64,000 bases of DNA. It comes from Paenibacillus sp. cl123 (lineage in GTDB: Bacteria > Bacillota > Bacilli > Paenibacillales > NBRC-103111). Position 1 is the first letter of the stretch. Each line of letters opens with the position of its first letter. Made by a program: the position numbers and the translations under genes. Below, one piece after another: positions 45,647-54,612 of this stretch. The stretch is taken from assembly GCF_900101595.1 (NCBI RefSeq), contig NZ_FMYY01000002.1, positions 434,001-498,000 of the forward strand. The letters run 5' to 3'. The notes under the pieces were generated by a model. It had not been told where the DNA came from and made no database searches. It worked only from the letters and a program-made list of their open reading frames with translations.

Positions 45647-46534
45647 ATGGCCGGTTATGTCACAACAGCGGGCAAGGCGGGAAGGCAATCCTCCCCGCGC
45701 TCCCGTACTGTCACGGAAGCGCCTGTGGTCAAGTTTATTTTGATCGGTATAGCGCTGCTGTTTCTCGGATTGCTGCTAATTCTGCCGCTGGTTAGCGTTT
45801 TCGCCGAAGCGTTCCGCAAAGGCTGGGAAGTATATAAAGCCGCGCTCGTCGAGCCGGATGCGGCCGCGGCTATCCGGTTAACGCTCCAGGTGGCGGCGAT
45901 CGCCGTTCCGCTGAATCTGGTCTTCGGCATCGCTGCCGCCTGGGCGATCTCCAAGTTCAGATTCAAGGGAAAAAATATGCTGCTTACGCTGATCGACCTG
46001 CCGTTCGCCGTCTCCCCCGTTATCGCGGGATTGATCTTCGTTCTGCTGTTTGGAGCGAAGGGCTGGTTCGGCCCGTTTTTGCAGGAGCATGACATCAAGA
46101 TCCTGTTCGCGCTGCCCGGCATGGTGCTGGCGACTGTCTTCGTCACCTTCCCCTTCGTGGCCCGCGAGCTGATCCCGCTGATGCAATCGCAGGGAACGCA
46201 GGAAGAAGAGGCTGCCGTCACACTCGGAGCGAAGGGCTGGCGGATCTTCTGGAAAGTGACAATCCCGAACATCAAGTGGGGCTTGCTGTACGGAATCATC
46301 CTTTGCAATGCCAGAGCGATGGGCGAGTTCGGCGCCGTATCGGTCGTCTCCGGTCATATCCGGGGAGAGACGAATACGATGCCGCTGCATATTCAGATTT
46401 TGTACAACGAATATAATTTTGCCGGTTCATTTGCCATCGCCTCGCTGCTCGTCCTGCTTGCCGTCGTGACCTTGCTGGTCAAGTCAGCCGTGGAGTGGAA
46501 GCATGCCAGGGAGCAAATCCGGGAAGGGGAATAA
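45647..46534 (+). CDS. cysW: Sulfate ABC transporter permease CysW
   Basis: A 295-residue permease with six helices and a short basic N-terminal tail. TLIDLPFAVSPVIAGLIFVLLFG and the EAA loop EEEAAVTLGAKGWRIFWKVTIPN are CysW hallmarks, and YNEYNFAGSFAIASLLVLLA closes the family pattern. Start ATG 45647 follows AGGGAGGAC. Five bases separate it from cysA. Confidence 0.95.
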   Translation: MAGYVTTAGKAGRQSSPRSRTVTEAPVVKFILIGIALLFLGLLLILPLVSVFAEAFRKGWEVYKAALVEPDAAAAIRLTLQVAAIAVPLNLVFGIAAAWAISKFRFKGKNMLLTLIDLPFAVSPVIAGLIFVLLFGAKGWFGPFLQEHDIKILFALPGMVLATVFVTFPFVARELIPLMQSQGTQEEEAAVTLGAKGWRIFWKVTIPNIKWGLLYGIILCNARAMGEFGAVSVVSGHIRGETNTMPLHIQILYNEYNFAGSFAIASLLVLLAVVTLLVKSAVEWKHAREQIREGE

Positions 46535-46539
46535 CGCCT

Positions 46540-47601
46540 ATGCATATCGTTGCCAAACACTTGACCAAAAGCTTTGGCAGCTTTCAAGCGACCAAAGACG
46601 TCAGCTTCGAGATCGAGAAGGGGAAGCTGATCGGGCTGCTCGGACCGAGCGGCGGCGGCAAAACGACGATTCTGCGGATGCTGGCCGGCCTGGAAGAACC
46701 GGATTCCGGGGACATATTGTTTCACAACAAACGCGTGAACGACGAACCGCCGCAAAGCCGCGGCATCGGCTTCGTCTTCCAGAGCTATGCGCTGTTCCGC
46801 CATATGAGCGTCTTCGATAATATTGCCTTCGGCTTAACGGTGCAGAAGCGGAGCAAGGCCCAGATCAAGCAACGGGTGAGTGAGCTGATCGAGCTGACGG
46901 GCCTTAAGGGGCTGGAAAAGCGTCTTCCGCATCAGCTGTCGGGAGGGCAGCGCCAGCGTGTTGCTTTCGCCAGGGCTATTGCGCCCGAGCCGCAGCTGCT
47001 GCTGCTCGACGAGCCGTTCGCAGCGATTGACGCCAAGGTTCGCAAGGAGCTCCGCACCTGGCTTAAGGATATGATCGACCGTGTCGGAATTACGACGATC
47101 TTCGTTACTCACGATCAGGAAGAGGCTGTTGAGGTAGCCGATCAGATCATGATCATCCATAACGGCAAGCTGGAGCAGAAGGGCACTCCCCTCGATATTT
47201 ATAAGCATCCGAGAACGCCGTTTGTCGCCGGCTTTATCGGCGAATCGAACCCGATCGAGGATATCGCTTCCTTCAAGGGCTTTGATCCGGATAGGCTGCC
47301 GGGGGCGAAGGCGATGGTCCGGCCCGAATTTATCGAGCTGGGCCGCCCTGGCGAAGTTTCATTTCCCTCCGCTGCGGAGAAGGGGATCGTCAAACATGTT
47401 TACTTCCGCGGCGTTCATTGGCAGATTGAAGTGGAAGTTGAGGGAGAGCGGGTATTCGCTTACCGGACACTGGAGCTTCCCGAGCTGAATGTAGGCGATG
47501 AGGTCGCCGTACTGATTCACAGATTGTATGTATTTAATGAACAAGAGCAGCTTACGCTGGAGAACGAGCTCAAGATCGATCCGCTGCCCGTTCATATCTA
47601 A
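46540..47601 (+). CDS. cysA: Sulfate ABC transporter ATP-binding protein CysA
   Basis: A 353-residue ATPase. Walker A is GPSGGGKTT (about 35-43), signature LSGGQRQRVAFARA, Walker B LLLLDEPFAAID and switch His in VTHDQEEA. The C-terminal 100 residues form a TOBE-like regulatory domain (MVRPEFIELGRPGEV, VKHVYFRGVHWQIEVEV). It hydrolyses ATP to drive the CysTW channel. ATG 46540 follows GGGAAGGGG; the ORF extension to 46495 overlaps cysW and is not needed. Confidence 0.95.
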   Translation: MHIVAKHLTKSFGSFQATKDVSFEIEKGKLIGLLGPSGGGKTTILRMLAGLEEPDSGDILFHNKRVNDEPPQSRGIGFVFQSYALFRHMSVFDNIAFGLTVQKRSKAQIKQRVSELIELTGLKGLEKRLPHQLSGGQRQRVAFARAIAPEPQLLLLDEPFAAIDAKVRKELRTWLKDMIDRVGITTIFVTHDQEEAVEVADQIMIIHNGKLEQKGTPLDIYKHPRTPFVAGFIGESNPIEDIASFKGFDPDRLPGAKAMVRPEFIELGRPGEVSFPSAAEKGIVKHVYFRGVHWQIEVEVEGERVFAYRTLELPELNVGDEVAVLIHRLYVFNEQEQLTLENELKIDPLPVHI

Positions 47602-47621
47602 TCGTCTAAGGAGAGATCGCT

Positions 47622-48455
47622 ATGGAACATCACATCACGATACAAAGCGGCAGCATCGAGCTCGCGGCGACTCTGCATTATCCCGCACTCGGAACGGGAA
47701 CCGATGAATCGCGCTCCGACAAGCGCCTTCCGATCGTCATCGTCGCTCATGGCTTCATCGGCAGCCGCATCGGCGTAGACCGCCTGTTCGTGCTGGCGGC
47801 ACGTGACTTGGCGCAGCATGGCTATATGGTGCTTCGCTTCGACTATGGCGGCTGCGGCGAAAGCACAGGCGAATACGGCGAGGGCGGGCTTGATGCGCTG
47901 ATCGATCAGACCCGCAGCGTCATCGATTATGCGCTTGGCATCGATTGCGTCGATCCGCAGCGGGTTATCCTGCTCGGGCACAGCCTCGGCGGGGCCGTAG
48001 CTCTGCTGACCGCAGCCCGCGACAAGCGGGTGAAAACACTTGTGATGTGGTCTTCCGTGGCATATCCTTTTAACGATATTGTCGGAATTACCGGCAAGAA
48101 GGCTTATGAACAGGCTGTCCAGAATGGCTCCACGGATTATTTGGGGTACGCGCTTAAGCCTGTGTTTTTCGAAAGCTTAACCCGGCATCAGCCATTCGAG
48201 CAGCTGCGCAAGTTCGGAGGAGATGTGCTGCTCGTTCACGGAACGAATGACGAAGTGATCCCGGTCGATTATTGCTTCCTGTACCAAAAGCTGTTTTGGC
48301 TGCGAATTCAGGGCCAGTGCGACAAGGAAGTAATTTTCCAGGCGGACCATACGTTCTCGGGCGGTCAGGCGAAGGCCGAGGTCATTGGACGGACACGGGA
48401 CTGGCTGCTCGCTCTGGAGAAGCAGAAGAAGGATTGGAATGACTGGACGATATAG
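47622..48455 (+). CDS. Alpha/beta hydrolase, serine hydrolase type
   Basis: A 277-residue cytoplasmic enzyme. The oxyanion region is VIVAHGFIGSRIG and the nucleophile elbow GHSLGG carries the catalytic Ser. Asp in HGTNDEVIPVDY and His in QADHTFSGGQAK complete the triad. The N-terminal hairpin (TIQSGSIELAATLHYP) resembles BAAT/esterase-like dienelactone hydrolase relatives. Substrate unknown. It starts 20 bases after cysA with a TAAGGAGAGATC site, so it belongs to the sulfate operon; hydrolysis of a sulfur-containing ester is a guess. Confidence 0.85.
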   Translation: MEHHITIQSGSIELAATLHYPALGTGTDESRSDKRLPIVIVAHGFIGSRIGVDRLFVLAARDLAQHGYMVLRFDYGGCGESTGEYGEGGLDALIDQTRSVIDYALGIDCVDPQRVILLGHSLGGAVALLTAARDKRVKTLVMWSSVAYPFNDIVGITGKKAYEQAVQNGSTDYLGYALKPVFFESLTRHQPFEQLRKFGGDVLLVHGTNDEVIPVDYCFLYQKLFWLRIQGQCDKEVIFQADHTFSGGQAKAEVIGRTRDWLLALEKQKKDWNDWTI

Positions 48456-48580
48456 ACAAACAAATCTAAAAGTCAGGTGAACAAGTGGCAGGAGAGCCGG
48501 GCAGGGAGTTGAAACAGCGAGTAAAGACCCCGATTGGCCGCAGCCGCTTGTTGTTCGCCGGACTTCTAAAGGAGGAACCG

Positions 48581-48799
48581 ATGATGGCCAAACCGCTAAT
48601 TATAGACGATCTTTGGACGAAACGGATTATCCAAAGCGTAGACGGACTGGAATACGGCAGCGTTCAAATAGTAGTACATGACGGCAGAATCGTGCAAATC
48701 GAACGCACGGAACGCAAAAGGTTCGATTCCTCCTCATCGGATGCAGCGGCGATCAAAAAAGAATCGCCCCAAGCGAAGCAGCAGCGCGCCCAGTCTTAG
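48581..48799 (+). CDS. YezD-like small protein (DUF2292)
   Basis: A 72-residue protein. SVDGLEYGSVQIVVHDGRIVQIERTERKR follows the DUF2292/YezD pattern (YGSV-I-VHDG-VVQIE) in a short beta-hairpin; the tail is Ser/Ala/Gln-rich. YezD-like proteins occur next to sulfate and cysteine genes in Bacilli, in line with this position at the end of the operon; function is unknown. ATG 48581 or 48584 follows AAAGGAGG (48568-48575); the larger ORF from 48485 lacks a good site. Confidence 0.85.
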   Translation: MMAKPLIIDDLWTKRIIQSVDGLEYGSVQIVVHDGRIVQIERTERKRFDSSSSDAAAIKKESPQAKQQRAQS

Positions 48800-48817
48800 C
48801 GGTTGTAAATAAGAACA

Positions 48818-48840
48818 GCCCGTCCTTAGAGCAGACGGGC
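48818..48840 (+). terminator. Hairpin after the sulfate operon
   Basis: GCCCGTC (48818-48824) pairs with GACGGGC (48834-48840). It has no T-run and is followed by a second hairpin. Confidence 0.5.
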
Positions 48841-48848
48841 CGCAAAGG

Positions 48849-48882
48849 AAAACGGCAGCCCTAATGAGGCCGCCGTTTTTTT
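48849..48882 (+). terminator. Intrinsic terminator of the sulfate operon
   Basis: AAAACGGC (48849-48856) pairs with GCCGTTTT (48872-48879) and is followed by T's. Confidence 0.85.
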
Positions 48883-49003
48883 GATGCGTGCGAAAAGGCG
48901 AACACTTTCCACGCATTCAGGCGAGCTATTTTCCGCCGGTTTCTCCGCATTAGGTAAGCAAGCAATAGCTCCACACTGCCTGCGTCAGGGGCTAAGCCGG
49001 TTC

Positions 49004-50266
49004 TTATGCCGGTTCGCTGCCGGGAGGTAGATCCGGCTTGGAAGCGCGGCGATTCCCGCGCTCCGGCTTAACGGCAAACAGGCCGTACAGCAGAGCGAGC
49101 AGGGAGAGAGCGCCGAGACCGTAGAACAGCCAGCCAGGGAAGCGATCCATACCGATAGAAATGACAGGAGGCCCAAGCGCCACGCCGATAAACCTCATGC
49201 TGCTGTACAGAGAAGTGACGGTTCCGCGCTGCTCCTTGCGAATGCCTTCCGTAATCAAAGCGTCCATGCAGGGAAGAGAGGCGCCGATCCCGATCCCTCC
49301 AAGGCCAACGCAAACAAATAACAGCCATAAAGGATCGGTTCCGAATCTCGCAATTCCGAATAGCGACAGGGCAAGAATGCCGAGTCCGCCTACAGCTACC
49401 CATTTCATGCGGGCCTTGTTTTCCCCTATCCATTTGCCGGTTAAAAAGGAAGACAAGCATAACGCCGACAGCGGAATGGCCAGCAAGGTTCCCTTCCACA
49501 CCCCGTGTATGCCGAACAGCTCCTCAAGCACATTGGACAAATAAAATAATACGCCGAACAGCACAAACATCGCCACAGCGCCGATGGCAAAAATGGCGGA
49601 CAGCCAGCGTCCTTCCTGTCTGGCGATGCCGGCTAACGAAGAGAAAAATTGCCCCGGTCGCTGCTGCGCCGACGAGTCGGCTTTGTCCCGCTTAGGAACC
49701 TTAATAAGGAAGACGGCCAGCAGGACGGATGCCAGGCAGAACACCGGAATAGACAGGAAAACGGCATACCAGGCCCATAACGCAAGCAATGAGCCCAAAA
49801 TCGGGCTGATCACTTTTCCGAGCGTATTGGAGGTTTCGATAATGCCCAAAGCGCCGCTGACCTCGCGCTCGTCTTCATACATATCGCCCATCAAAGGGAT
49901 GACGATAGGCGCGGCCCCCGCGGCCCCGATCCCCTGAATCAAACGTCCAAGCAAGATGACCAGATACGTATGATCGCCTGCAAACCAGCTGGCGGTGCCG
50001 CACAGAAGGCCGCCGGCCCCGGCGATGATAAGGCTCGGCAGCATAATCTTCTTGCGCCCGAATCTGTCTGACAAATAGCCGGCCAGCGGAATAAGGACGA
50101 TGGCTACGATCGAATACACCGTAATCAGCAAGCTGATCTGCAACGAGCTTACTTGAAGCTCTTTCTGCAGAGAGGGCAGAACAGGGATGAGCATCGAATT
50201 GCCCAACGTCATGATTAACGGGACAGAAGCGGCAGCGATAAGAGCTTTCTTTTGATTCTTTTCCAT
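49004..50266 (-). CDS. Major facilitator superfamily exporter (DHA1 type)
   Basis: A 420-residue protein with 12 predicted helices. Motif A GYLSDRFGRKKIM lies in the loop after TM2; GRLIQGIGAAGAAPIVIPLMGDM resembles the motif B/C region of drug:H+ antiporters. The C-terminal half repeats a weaker pattern (LITEGIRKEQRGTVTSLYSSMRFIGVALGP). Probably exports a drug or metabolite; substrate unknown. It is convergent with the sulfate operon and divergent from the amino-acid ABC operon. ATG 50266 has a weak ribosome site (GAAGGGTGACT region). Tail is charged and hydrophilic. Confidence 0.9.
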   Translation of the reverse strand: MEKNQKKALIAAASVPLIMTLGNSMLIPVLPSLQKELQVSSLQISLLITVYSIVAIVLIPLAGYLSDRFGRKKIMLPSLIIAGAGGLLCGTASWFAGDHTYLVILLGRLIQGIGAAGAAPIVIPLMGDMYEDEREVSGALGIIETSNTLGKVISPILGSLLALWAWYAVFLSIPVFCLASVLLAVFLIKVPKRDKADSSAQQRPGQFFSSLAGIARQEGRWLSAIFAIGAVAMFVLFGVLFYLSNVLEELFGIHGVWKGTLLAIPLSALCLSSFLTGKWIGENKARMKWVAVGGLGILALSLFGIARFGTDPLWLLFVCVGLGGIGIGASLPCMDALITEGIRKEQRGTVTSLYSSMRFIGVALGPPVISIGMDRFPGWLFYGLGALSLLALLYGLFAVKPERGNRRASKPDLPPGSEPA

Positions 50267-50406
50267 ATACTTCTAGTCACCCTTCGTAGATTGCGGCTTT
50301 TATTGATAGGGAAAAGGAAAGTCGCCGGTCTGCCGGTAGACGATCATACCTGCTTATTGTGACGATTAAGCCATTATTTTATGCCTATGGTCGAGGAGGA
50401 AAAAAG

Positions 50407-50435
50407 TTGTCAACAAACGTCGAATATAATATAAT
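50407..50435 (+). promoter_or_regulatory. Sigma-A promoter of the amino-acid ABC operon
   Basis: TTGTCA (50407-50412), a 17-base spacer and perfect TATAAT (50430-50435). The start codon is 31 bases downstream with AAAGGGG as ribosome site. Confidence 0.85.
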
Positions 50436-50466
50436 GTTGAAGTTACTCGGAAAGGGGAATTGACCT

Positions 50467-51312
50467 ATGTTTAATAAAAAGATACTAGGCTCCATTATTT
50501 TATGCTCTGCTCTCGTGCTCTCCGCCTGCGGAACTAAACCTGCAGCGACCACAACCGGCGGAGATCAGGCAGCACCGCCGAGCGCTGCCGCGAGCAAGCT
50601 CGAGCAAATTAAGAAAAACGGCAAAATCGTCGTAGGCACCAGCGCTGACTATCCGCCGTACGAGTTTCACAAGGAAGTGGACAAAAAGGACACAATCGTC
50701 GGCTTCGATATCGAGATTGCCAAGGAAATCGCCAAGGATCTGGGCGTGACTCTGGAAATGAAGGATATGAAATTTGACGGTCTCCTTCCCGCTCTTGAAG
50801 CGGGCGCAATCGACTTTGTCATCTCGGGTATGACGCCAACGGAGGAACGCGCCCAAAGCGTGGACTTTACCAAAGTGTATTATACAGCCGTGCAAACCGT
50901 TTCTGTGCGGGCTGAGGATAAAGGCAAATATAAAACAATCGCCGATCTGAAGGGCAAGAAGGTTGGGGCTCAGAAGGGCGCGATTCAAGAAACGATCGTC
51001 AAGGAGCAGTTTCCGCAGTCGGAGCTTAAGGCCATTAGCAAAATCTCCGATCTGATGCTCGAGCTGAAGAATAAAAAGATCGAAGCTCTTGTCGTGGAGA
51101 AGCCGGTCGCGGCCTCTTATTTGAGCAAAAATAAAGACCTGGCGTTCGCCGACATCCAACTGGCCGTTGAGGATGCGGGCTCCGCTATCGCCGTGAAGAA
51201 AAATAACCCCGAGCTGATCGCCGCCATGAACAAAACGCTGGACAGGCTCATCGCTGACAAGCAGATCGATAAATTCGTGACGGAAGCCAATGAGCTGGTC
51301 GAGGTCCAATAA
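50467..51312 (+). CDS. Amino-acid ABC transporter substrate-binding lipoprotein
   Basis: A 281-residue family-3 solute-binding protein. A signal peptide and lipobox LSAC (Cys21) anchor it to the membrane. The fold starts LEQIKKNGKIVVGTSADYPPYEF and shows IVGFDIEIAKEIAKDLG and GAIDFVISGMTPTEERAQSVDF-type strands, characteristic of polar amino-acid binding proteins. AIAVKKNNPELIAAMNKTLDRL closes it. Ligand is unknown; YxeM-like sulfur amino acid binding is suggested by neighbours only. A terminator follows, before the permease. Confidence 0.92.
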   Translation: MFNKKILGSIILCSALVLSACGTKPAATTTGGDQAAPPSAAASKLEQIKKNGKIVVGTSADYPPYEFHKEVDKKDTIVGFDIEIAKEIAKDLGVTLEMKDMKFDGLLPALEAGAIDFVISGMTPTEERAQSVDFTKVYYTAVQTVSVRAEDKGKYKTIADLKGKKVGAQKGAIQETIVKEQFPQSELKAISKISDLMLELKNKKIEALVVEKPVAASYLSKNKDLAFADIQLAVEDAGSAIAVKKNNPELIAAMNKTLDRLIADKQIDKFVTEANELVEVQ

Positions 51313-51348
51313 GCCTCGTCAGCTAGCGGTAGGTGGACCGCATGTGCC

Positions 51349-51384
51349 AAAAACCTGACCGAAGCCGGACTTCGGCAGGTTTTT
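51349..51384 (+). terminator. Attenuating terminator inside the amino-acid ABC operon
   Basis: AAAAACCTG (51349-51357) pairs with CAGGTTTTT (51376-51384); an inner CCGAAG / CTTCGG extends it. Placed between binding protein and permease, it should lower transcription of the permease and ATPase relative to the binding protein. Confidence 0.85.
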
Positions 51385-51457
51385 GTTTGAATCTCAGACA
51401 TTCTCGCGTTTGCTTGCTTTATCGGAGTCGGAGTCATTTTAGGGAAGGAGGGGCTTT

Positions 51458-52138
51458 GTGGACTTTTCATTTTTGCCTAAATACTACATGTTTTTTCTCA
51501 ATGGAGCGAAGATTACGCTGCTGCTTGCTTTTTTCACGATCATATTAGGCGTTATCTTCGGTCTGATCTTTTGTCTGATGCGGATGTCCCGGGTGTGGCC
51601 GCTCAAGGCGATGGCGGCTTCTTACATCGAGTTCATCCGGGGCACCCCGTTTCTGGTGCAGCTGTTTCTGATCTATTACGGCCTGCCTAACCTTGGCGTT
51701 AAGCTGCCTGATTTTTCTTTGATGGGCGTTTCGTTTCCGGACTTTTCCTTCGCCGTCATCGCGTTGTCCATCAACAGCTCTGCGTATGTGGCCGAGGTGT
51801 TCCGCGCGGGCATTCAGGCGATCGACAAAGGACAGATGGAGGCGGCGCGTTCGCTTGGGCTGTCCCATGTCCAGGCGATGAGGTTTATTGTGCTGCCGCA
51901 GGCGTTCAAAAATGTGTTGCCGGCCCTGGGCAATGAATTTATTATCGTGGTGAAAGATTCGTCCCTGGTGTCCGTCATCGGGATCGGCGAGCTGATGTAC
52001 AGCTTCGATACGGTGCGGGGCAATACGTTCCAGACGTTCGGCCCGCTTGCGGTTGTAGCGCTTATTTATTTCGTGATGACCTTTACGCTGTCCAAGCTGC
52101 TTGGTTTGGCCGAGAGGAGGATGAGAACCTATGATTAA
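51458..52138 (+). CDS. Amino-acid ABC transporter permease
   Basis: A 226-residue His/Glu/Gln/Arg/opine-type permease. TM1 is [41 protein letters not shown] and the EAA loop [23 protein letters not shown] are family hallmarks. Five helices. GTG 51458 follows a strong GAAGGAGGGG. The stop overlaps the ATPase start by eight bases, so the two are translationally coupled. Confidence 0.95.
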   Translation: MDFSFLPKYYMFFLNGAKITLLLAFFTIILGVIFGLIFCLMRMSRVWPLKAMAASYIEFIRGTPFLVQLFLIYYGLPNLGVKLPDFSLMGVSFPDFSFAVIALSINSSAYVAEVFRAGIQAIDKGQMEAARSLGLSHVQAMRFIVLPQAFKNVLPALGNEFIIVVKDSSLVSVIGIGELMYSFDTVRGNTFQTFGPLAVVALIYFVMTFTLSKLLGLAERRMRTYD

Positions 52139-52853
52139 GGTTACGGGTCTGCATAAAGCCTTCGGGAGCAACAAAGTGCTGAACGGAATCGATATCGATA
52201 TAGCCAAAGGCGAGGTGGTCGTCGTCATCGGTCCCAGCGGTTCGGGGAAAAGCACCTTCCTGCGCTGTCTGAATCTGCTCGAGCAGCCGACCGGCGGCGA
52301 TATCGTATTCGACGGCGTCTCGCTGCTGCAGGCGAAGCAGGATTTAAACGCTCTCCGTCAGCGGATGGGAATGGTGTTCCAGCAATTTAATTTGTTCCCG
52401 CATCTCACGGTCATGGATAATATTACGCTCGCTCCGCTCAAGCTGCAGCAGAAGTCCAAGGGGGAAGCCGAGCAGATTGCGCAGCGACTGCTTCAGCGGA
52501 TAGGCTTATCCGAGAAGGCGGGAGCTTATCCGTCCAGCCTCTCCGGCGGCCAGAAGCAGCGTATCGCGATCGCCAGGGCTTTGGCGATGTCGCCGGCGGT
52601 TATGCTGTTCGACGAGCCTACTTCGGCGCTCGATCCCGAGATGGTCGGCGAGGTGCTTGACGTGATGAAGGAGCTGGCGGCGGAAGGGATGACGATGGTT
52701 GTCGTGACCCATGAGATGGGCTTCGCCCGCGAGGTAGGCACCCATCTGATCTTTATGGACGGTGGACAGATCGTCGAACAGGGGCAGCCTGCCGACGTAT
52801 TTGCGAATCCGCGGCATCCTAGGACGCAAGACTTTCTGCGCAAAGTGCTGTAG
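52131..52853 (+). CDS. Amino-acid ABC transporter ATP-binding protein (GlnQ type)
   Basis: A 240-residue ATPase. Walker [11 protein letters not shown]-loop [17 protein letters not shown], signature [15 protein letters not shown], Walker [15 protein letters not shown] and switch [11 protein letters not shown] are all present. GlnQ-type by the FNLFPHLTV motif. It energises the permease encoded upstream. A terminator follows at 52901. Confidence 0.95.
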   Translation: MIKVTGLHKAFGSNKVLNGIDIDIAKGEVVVVIGPSGSGKSTFLRCLNLLEQPTGGDIVFDGVSLLQAKQDLNALRQRMGMVFQQFNLFPHLTVMDNITLAPLKLQQKSKGEAEQIAQRLLQRIGLSEKAGAYPSSLSGGQKQRIAIARALAMSPAVMLFDEPTSALDPEMVGEVLDVMKELAAEGMTMVVVTHEMGFAREVGTHLIFMDGGQIVEQGQPADVFANPRHPRTQDFLRKVL

Positions 52854-52900
52854 CCTACGAAACCCGGTTGTCCGACACGGGTAGGTGAACGATAAAGCCA

Positions 52901-52944
52901 AACAAGCTGAGGCAGTCCGGCAGCGGGCAGGTCCTCAGCTTGTT
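52901..52944. terminator. Bidirectional terminator
   Basis: AACAAGCTGAGG (52901-52912) pairs perfectly with CCTCAGCTTGTT (52933-52944). It serves the ABC operon (+) and the M20 gene (-). Confidence 0.85.
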
Positions 52945-52960
52945 TCGCTATGAGCTAAAG

Positions 52961-54127
52961 TTAGGAACGGCTTTGGTGAAATTGCTCCTTGATCCGGCGC
53001 AGCAGCTCGGGGGAGGAGGCTACCTCATAGGCGGTCATGGCAAGCGCCTTGGCTCCGAGCAGCATGCCTTCATAAGCTCTGGGCTGCTGGGCAAGATCGC
53101 GGAATTCGGTCGAATGGAGCAGATGCTTCTCGTCGATGACCTTCACGTAAGGATGGATTGCAGGACAACGGCGCGACACATTGCCAAGATCGAGGGAACC
53201 GTGATCCTTGCCGTATTGAATCTCCTCATCCGGAATACCTAGCTCATGAAGCTGCCTGGTGAAAGTTTCCGAGAGCGCTTCGTTCGTTATGAGCTCGTCA
53301 TACGAATATTCGTAATTGGACCACGTCATCGTGCAGCCTGTCTGCAGAGCCGCGCCTTCCGCGCAGCGAATGACTTTGCTGGCCAGCTCGTCGGTGTAAG
53401 GACGGTCTGCCGAGCGTACATAAAATTGGGCGACGGTGTAGTCAGGAATGATATTCGGCGCCTGTCCGCCTTCCTTGATGATGCCGTGAATCCGCGCGTC
53501 GCTGCGAAGCTGCTGCCGGAGCAGTCCGATCGATTGGAACAGCAGCAGCAGCGCATCCAGCGCATTGACGCCTTCATAAGGGCTGGCTGCGGCATGGGCG
53601 GCTTTGCCATGGAACTCGAATTGCAGCGCATCCATGGCAAGGGATTGACCGGAACGCTCATACGTATAGAAGGGATGAGCCATCAGGGCGATATCGACAT
53701 CGTCAAATAACCCTTCCGCGGCCATTGTGACTTTGGCGCCTTTGGTTTCCTCCGCCGGCGTTCCGTATACCCGGATCATGCCGCCGGTTTCTTCGACGAC
53801 GTTTTGGAAGCCGACGGCGGCAGCCAAGCCCATCGCGGCGATCAGATGATGGCCGCAAGCATGTCCCAGTTCCGGCAGCGCGTCGTATTCGCATAGGAAA
53901 GCTACCGTCGGTCCCGGCTTCGCGGCTTGATACGTAGCCAGGAAGGCTGTCGGCAAACCGAGCACGGGCGATTCTACCTGGAAACCGTGCCGGGTCAGCG
54001 CCTCTTTCAACCGCTGCGACGCCTTCCATTCCTCATGTCCGAGCTCGGGATTCCGGGCGATAAAATCGGACAGTTCGATGAAAGCTTCCGCATGCCGATC
54101 TATGCATGCTGCAATCGTTGTATTCAT
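52961..54127 (-). CDS. M20-family amidohydrolase (AbgB/YxeP-like)
   Basis: A 388-residue metallopeptidase-like enzyme. Metal ligands are visible in CEYDALPELGHACGHHL and in YGTPAEETKGAK (Glu pair), with a dimerisation domain in between (FHGKAAHAAASPYEGVNALDA) and KDHGSLDLGNVSRRCPAIHP. This arrangement is that of the M20D amidohydrolases that cut N-acyl amino acids or p-aminobenzoyl-glutamate. Convergent with the amino-acid ABC operon, so it may process the imported conjugate, as YxeP does with YxeMNO in Bacillus (inference). ATG 54127 is used; the ORF to 54265 has no ribosome site, whereas AGGAGG lies upstream of 54127 (spacing about 13). Confidence 0.9.
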   Translation of the reverse strand: MNTTIAACIDRHAEAFIELSDFIARNPELGHEEWKASQRLKEALTRHGFQVESPVLGLPTAFLATYQAAKPGPTVAFLCEYDALPELGHACGHHLIAAMGLAAAVGFQNVVEETGGMIRVYGTPAEETKGAKVTMAAEGLFDDVDIALMAHPFYTYERSGQSLAMDALQFEFHGKAAHAAASPYEGVNALDALLLLFQSIGLLRQQLRSDARIHGIIKEGGQAPNIIPDYTVAQFYVRSADRPYTDELASKVIRCAEGAALQTGCTMTWSNYEYSYDELITNEALSETFTRQLHELGIPDEEIQYGKDHGSLDLGNVSRRCPAIHPYVKVIDEKHLLHSTEFRDLAQQPRAYEGMLLGAKALAMTAYEVASSPELLRRIKEQFHQSRS

Positions 54128-54248
54128 AATAGGGGACTCGCCTCCTGCGCCTGCGCTGAATGTATAAGCTGCCATTTTATTATAGACGCTGGCGGGAGGA
54201 AGGGCAACGAGCGGCCTAGCGCGGGGAGCGGGGGATACAGATATACAA

Positions 54249-54280
54249 AACCCGCCGAGATTCAAGATCCCGGCGGGCTG
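54249..54280 (-). terminator. Terminator of the 61-residue protein gene
   Basis: CCCGCCG (54251-54257) pairs with CGGCGGG (54271-54277). On the minus strand it is followed by TTTTGT. Confidence 0.7.
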
Positions 54281-54290
54281 ATATGGAAGA

Positions 54291-54476
54291 CTATTGCAGA
54301 TTTTTACGACGGTCGATCAGCTGCTCTTCCAATTGCTTCTTGATCTTGTGCATGGCGTCAACTTCCAACTGGTGATTTTGCGGAAAACGGACGCCGGTCA
54401 AAGCCAAGGCTTCATTGAAAGTTAGTTCAACGGATATTTTTTTATCCTGAGGGGATTGCTGCGTTTCGTAAGACAT
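54291..54476 (-). CDS. Conserved-looking small hydrophilic protein, unknown function
   Basis: A 61-residue charged protein. Predicted mostly helical, with a C-terminal amphipathic segment DAMHKIKKQLEEQLIDRRKNL. No signal peptide or known motif; I do not recognise it. Coding status is supported by AAGGAG before ATG 54476, a sigma-A promoter (54584-54612) and its own terminator. Confidence 0.7.
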   Translation of the reverse strand: MSYETQQSPQDKKISVELTFNEALALTGVRFPQNHQLEVDAMHKIKKQLEEQLIDRRKNLQ

Positions 54477-54532
54477 GGTGCATCGCTCCTTTTCCTTAAG
54501 AATGAGTGGTGCATCAGCGGGTGCAGCTTGGT

Positions 54533-54580
54533 AACGAGGAAAGCCCTTTCTCAGCTATAAATCCTTGATTTTCCTCGTTT
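54533..54580 (-). promoter_or_regulatory. Leader stem-loop upstream of the 61-residue protein gene
   Basis: On the minus strand AACGAGGAAA (54580-54571) pairs with TTTCCTCGTT (54542-54533), a 10-bp stem with a 28-base loop in the transcript leader. It could be a processing or attenuation element. Confidence 0.5.
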
Positions 54581-54583
54581 TTA

Positions 54584-54612
54584 ATATAACACATCGTGTT
54601 AACTATTTCAAG
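54584..54612 (-). promoter_or_regulatory. Sigma-A promoter with embedded TAACAC-GAT-GTGTTA operator
   Basis: On the minus strand TTGAAA (54607-54612), a 17-base spacer and TATATT (54584-54589). A perfect 15-bp dyad TAACAC-N3-GTGTTA (54588-54602) fills the spacer up to the -10, placed as for a repressor. I do not recognise the regulator. Confidence 0.6.
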
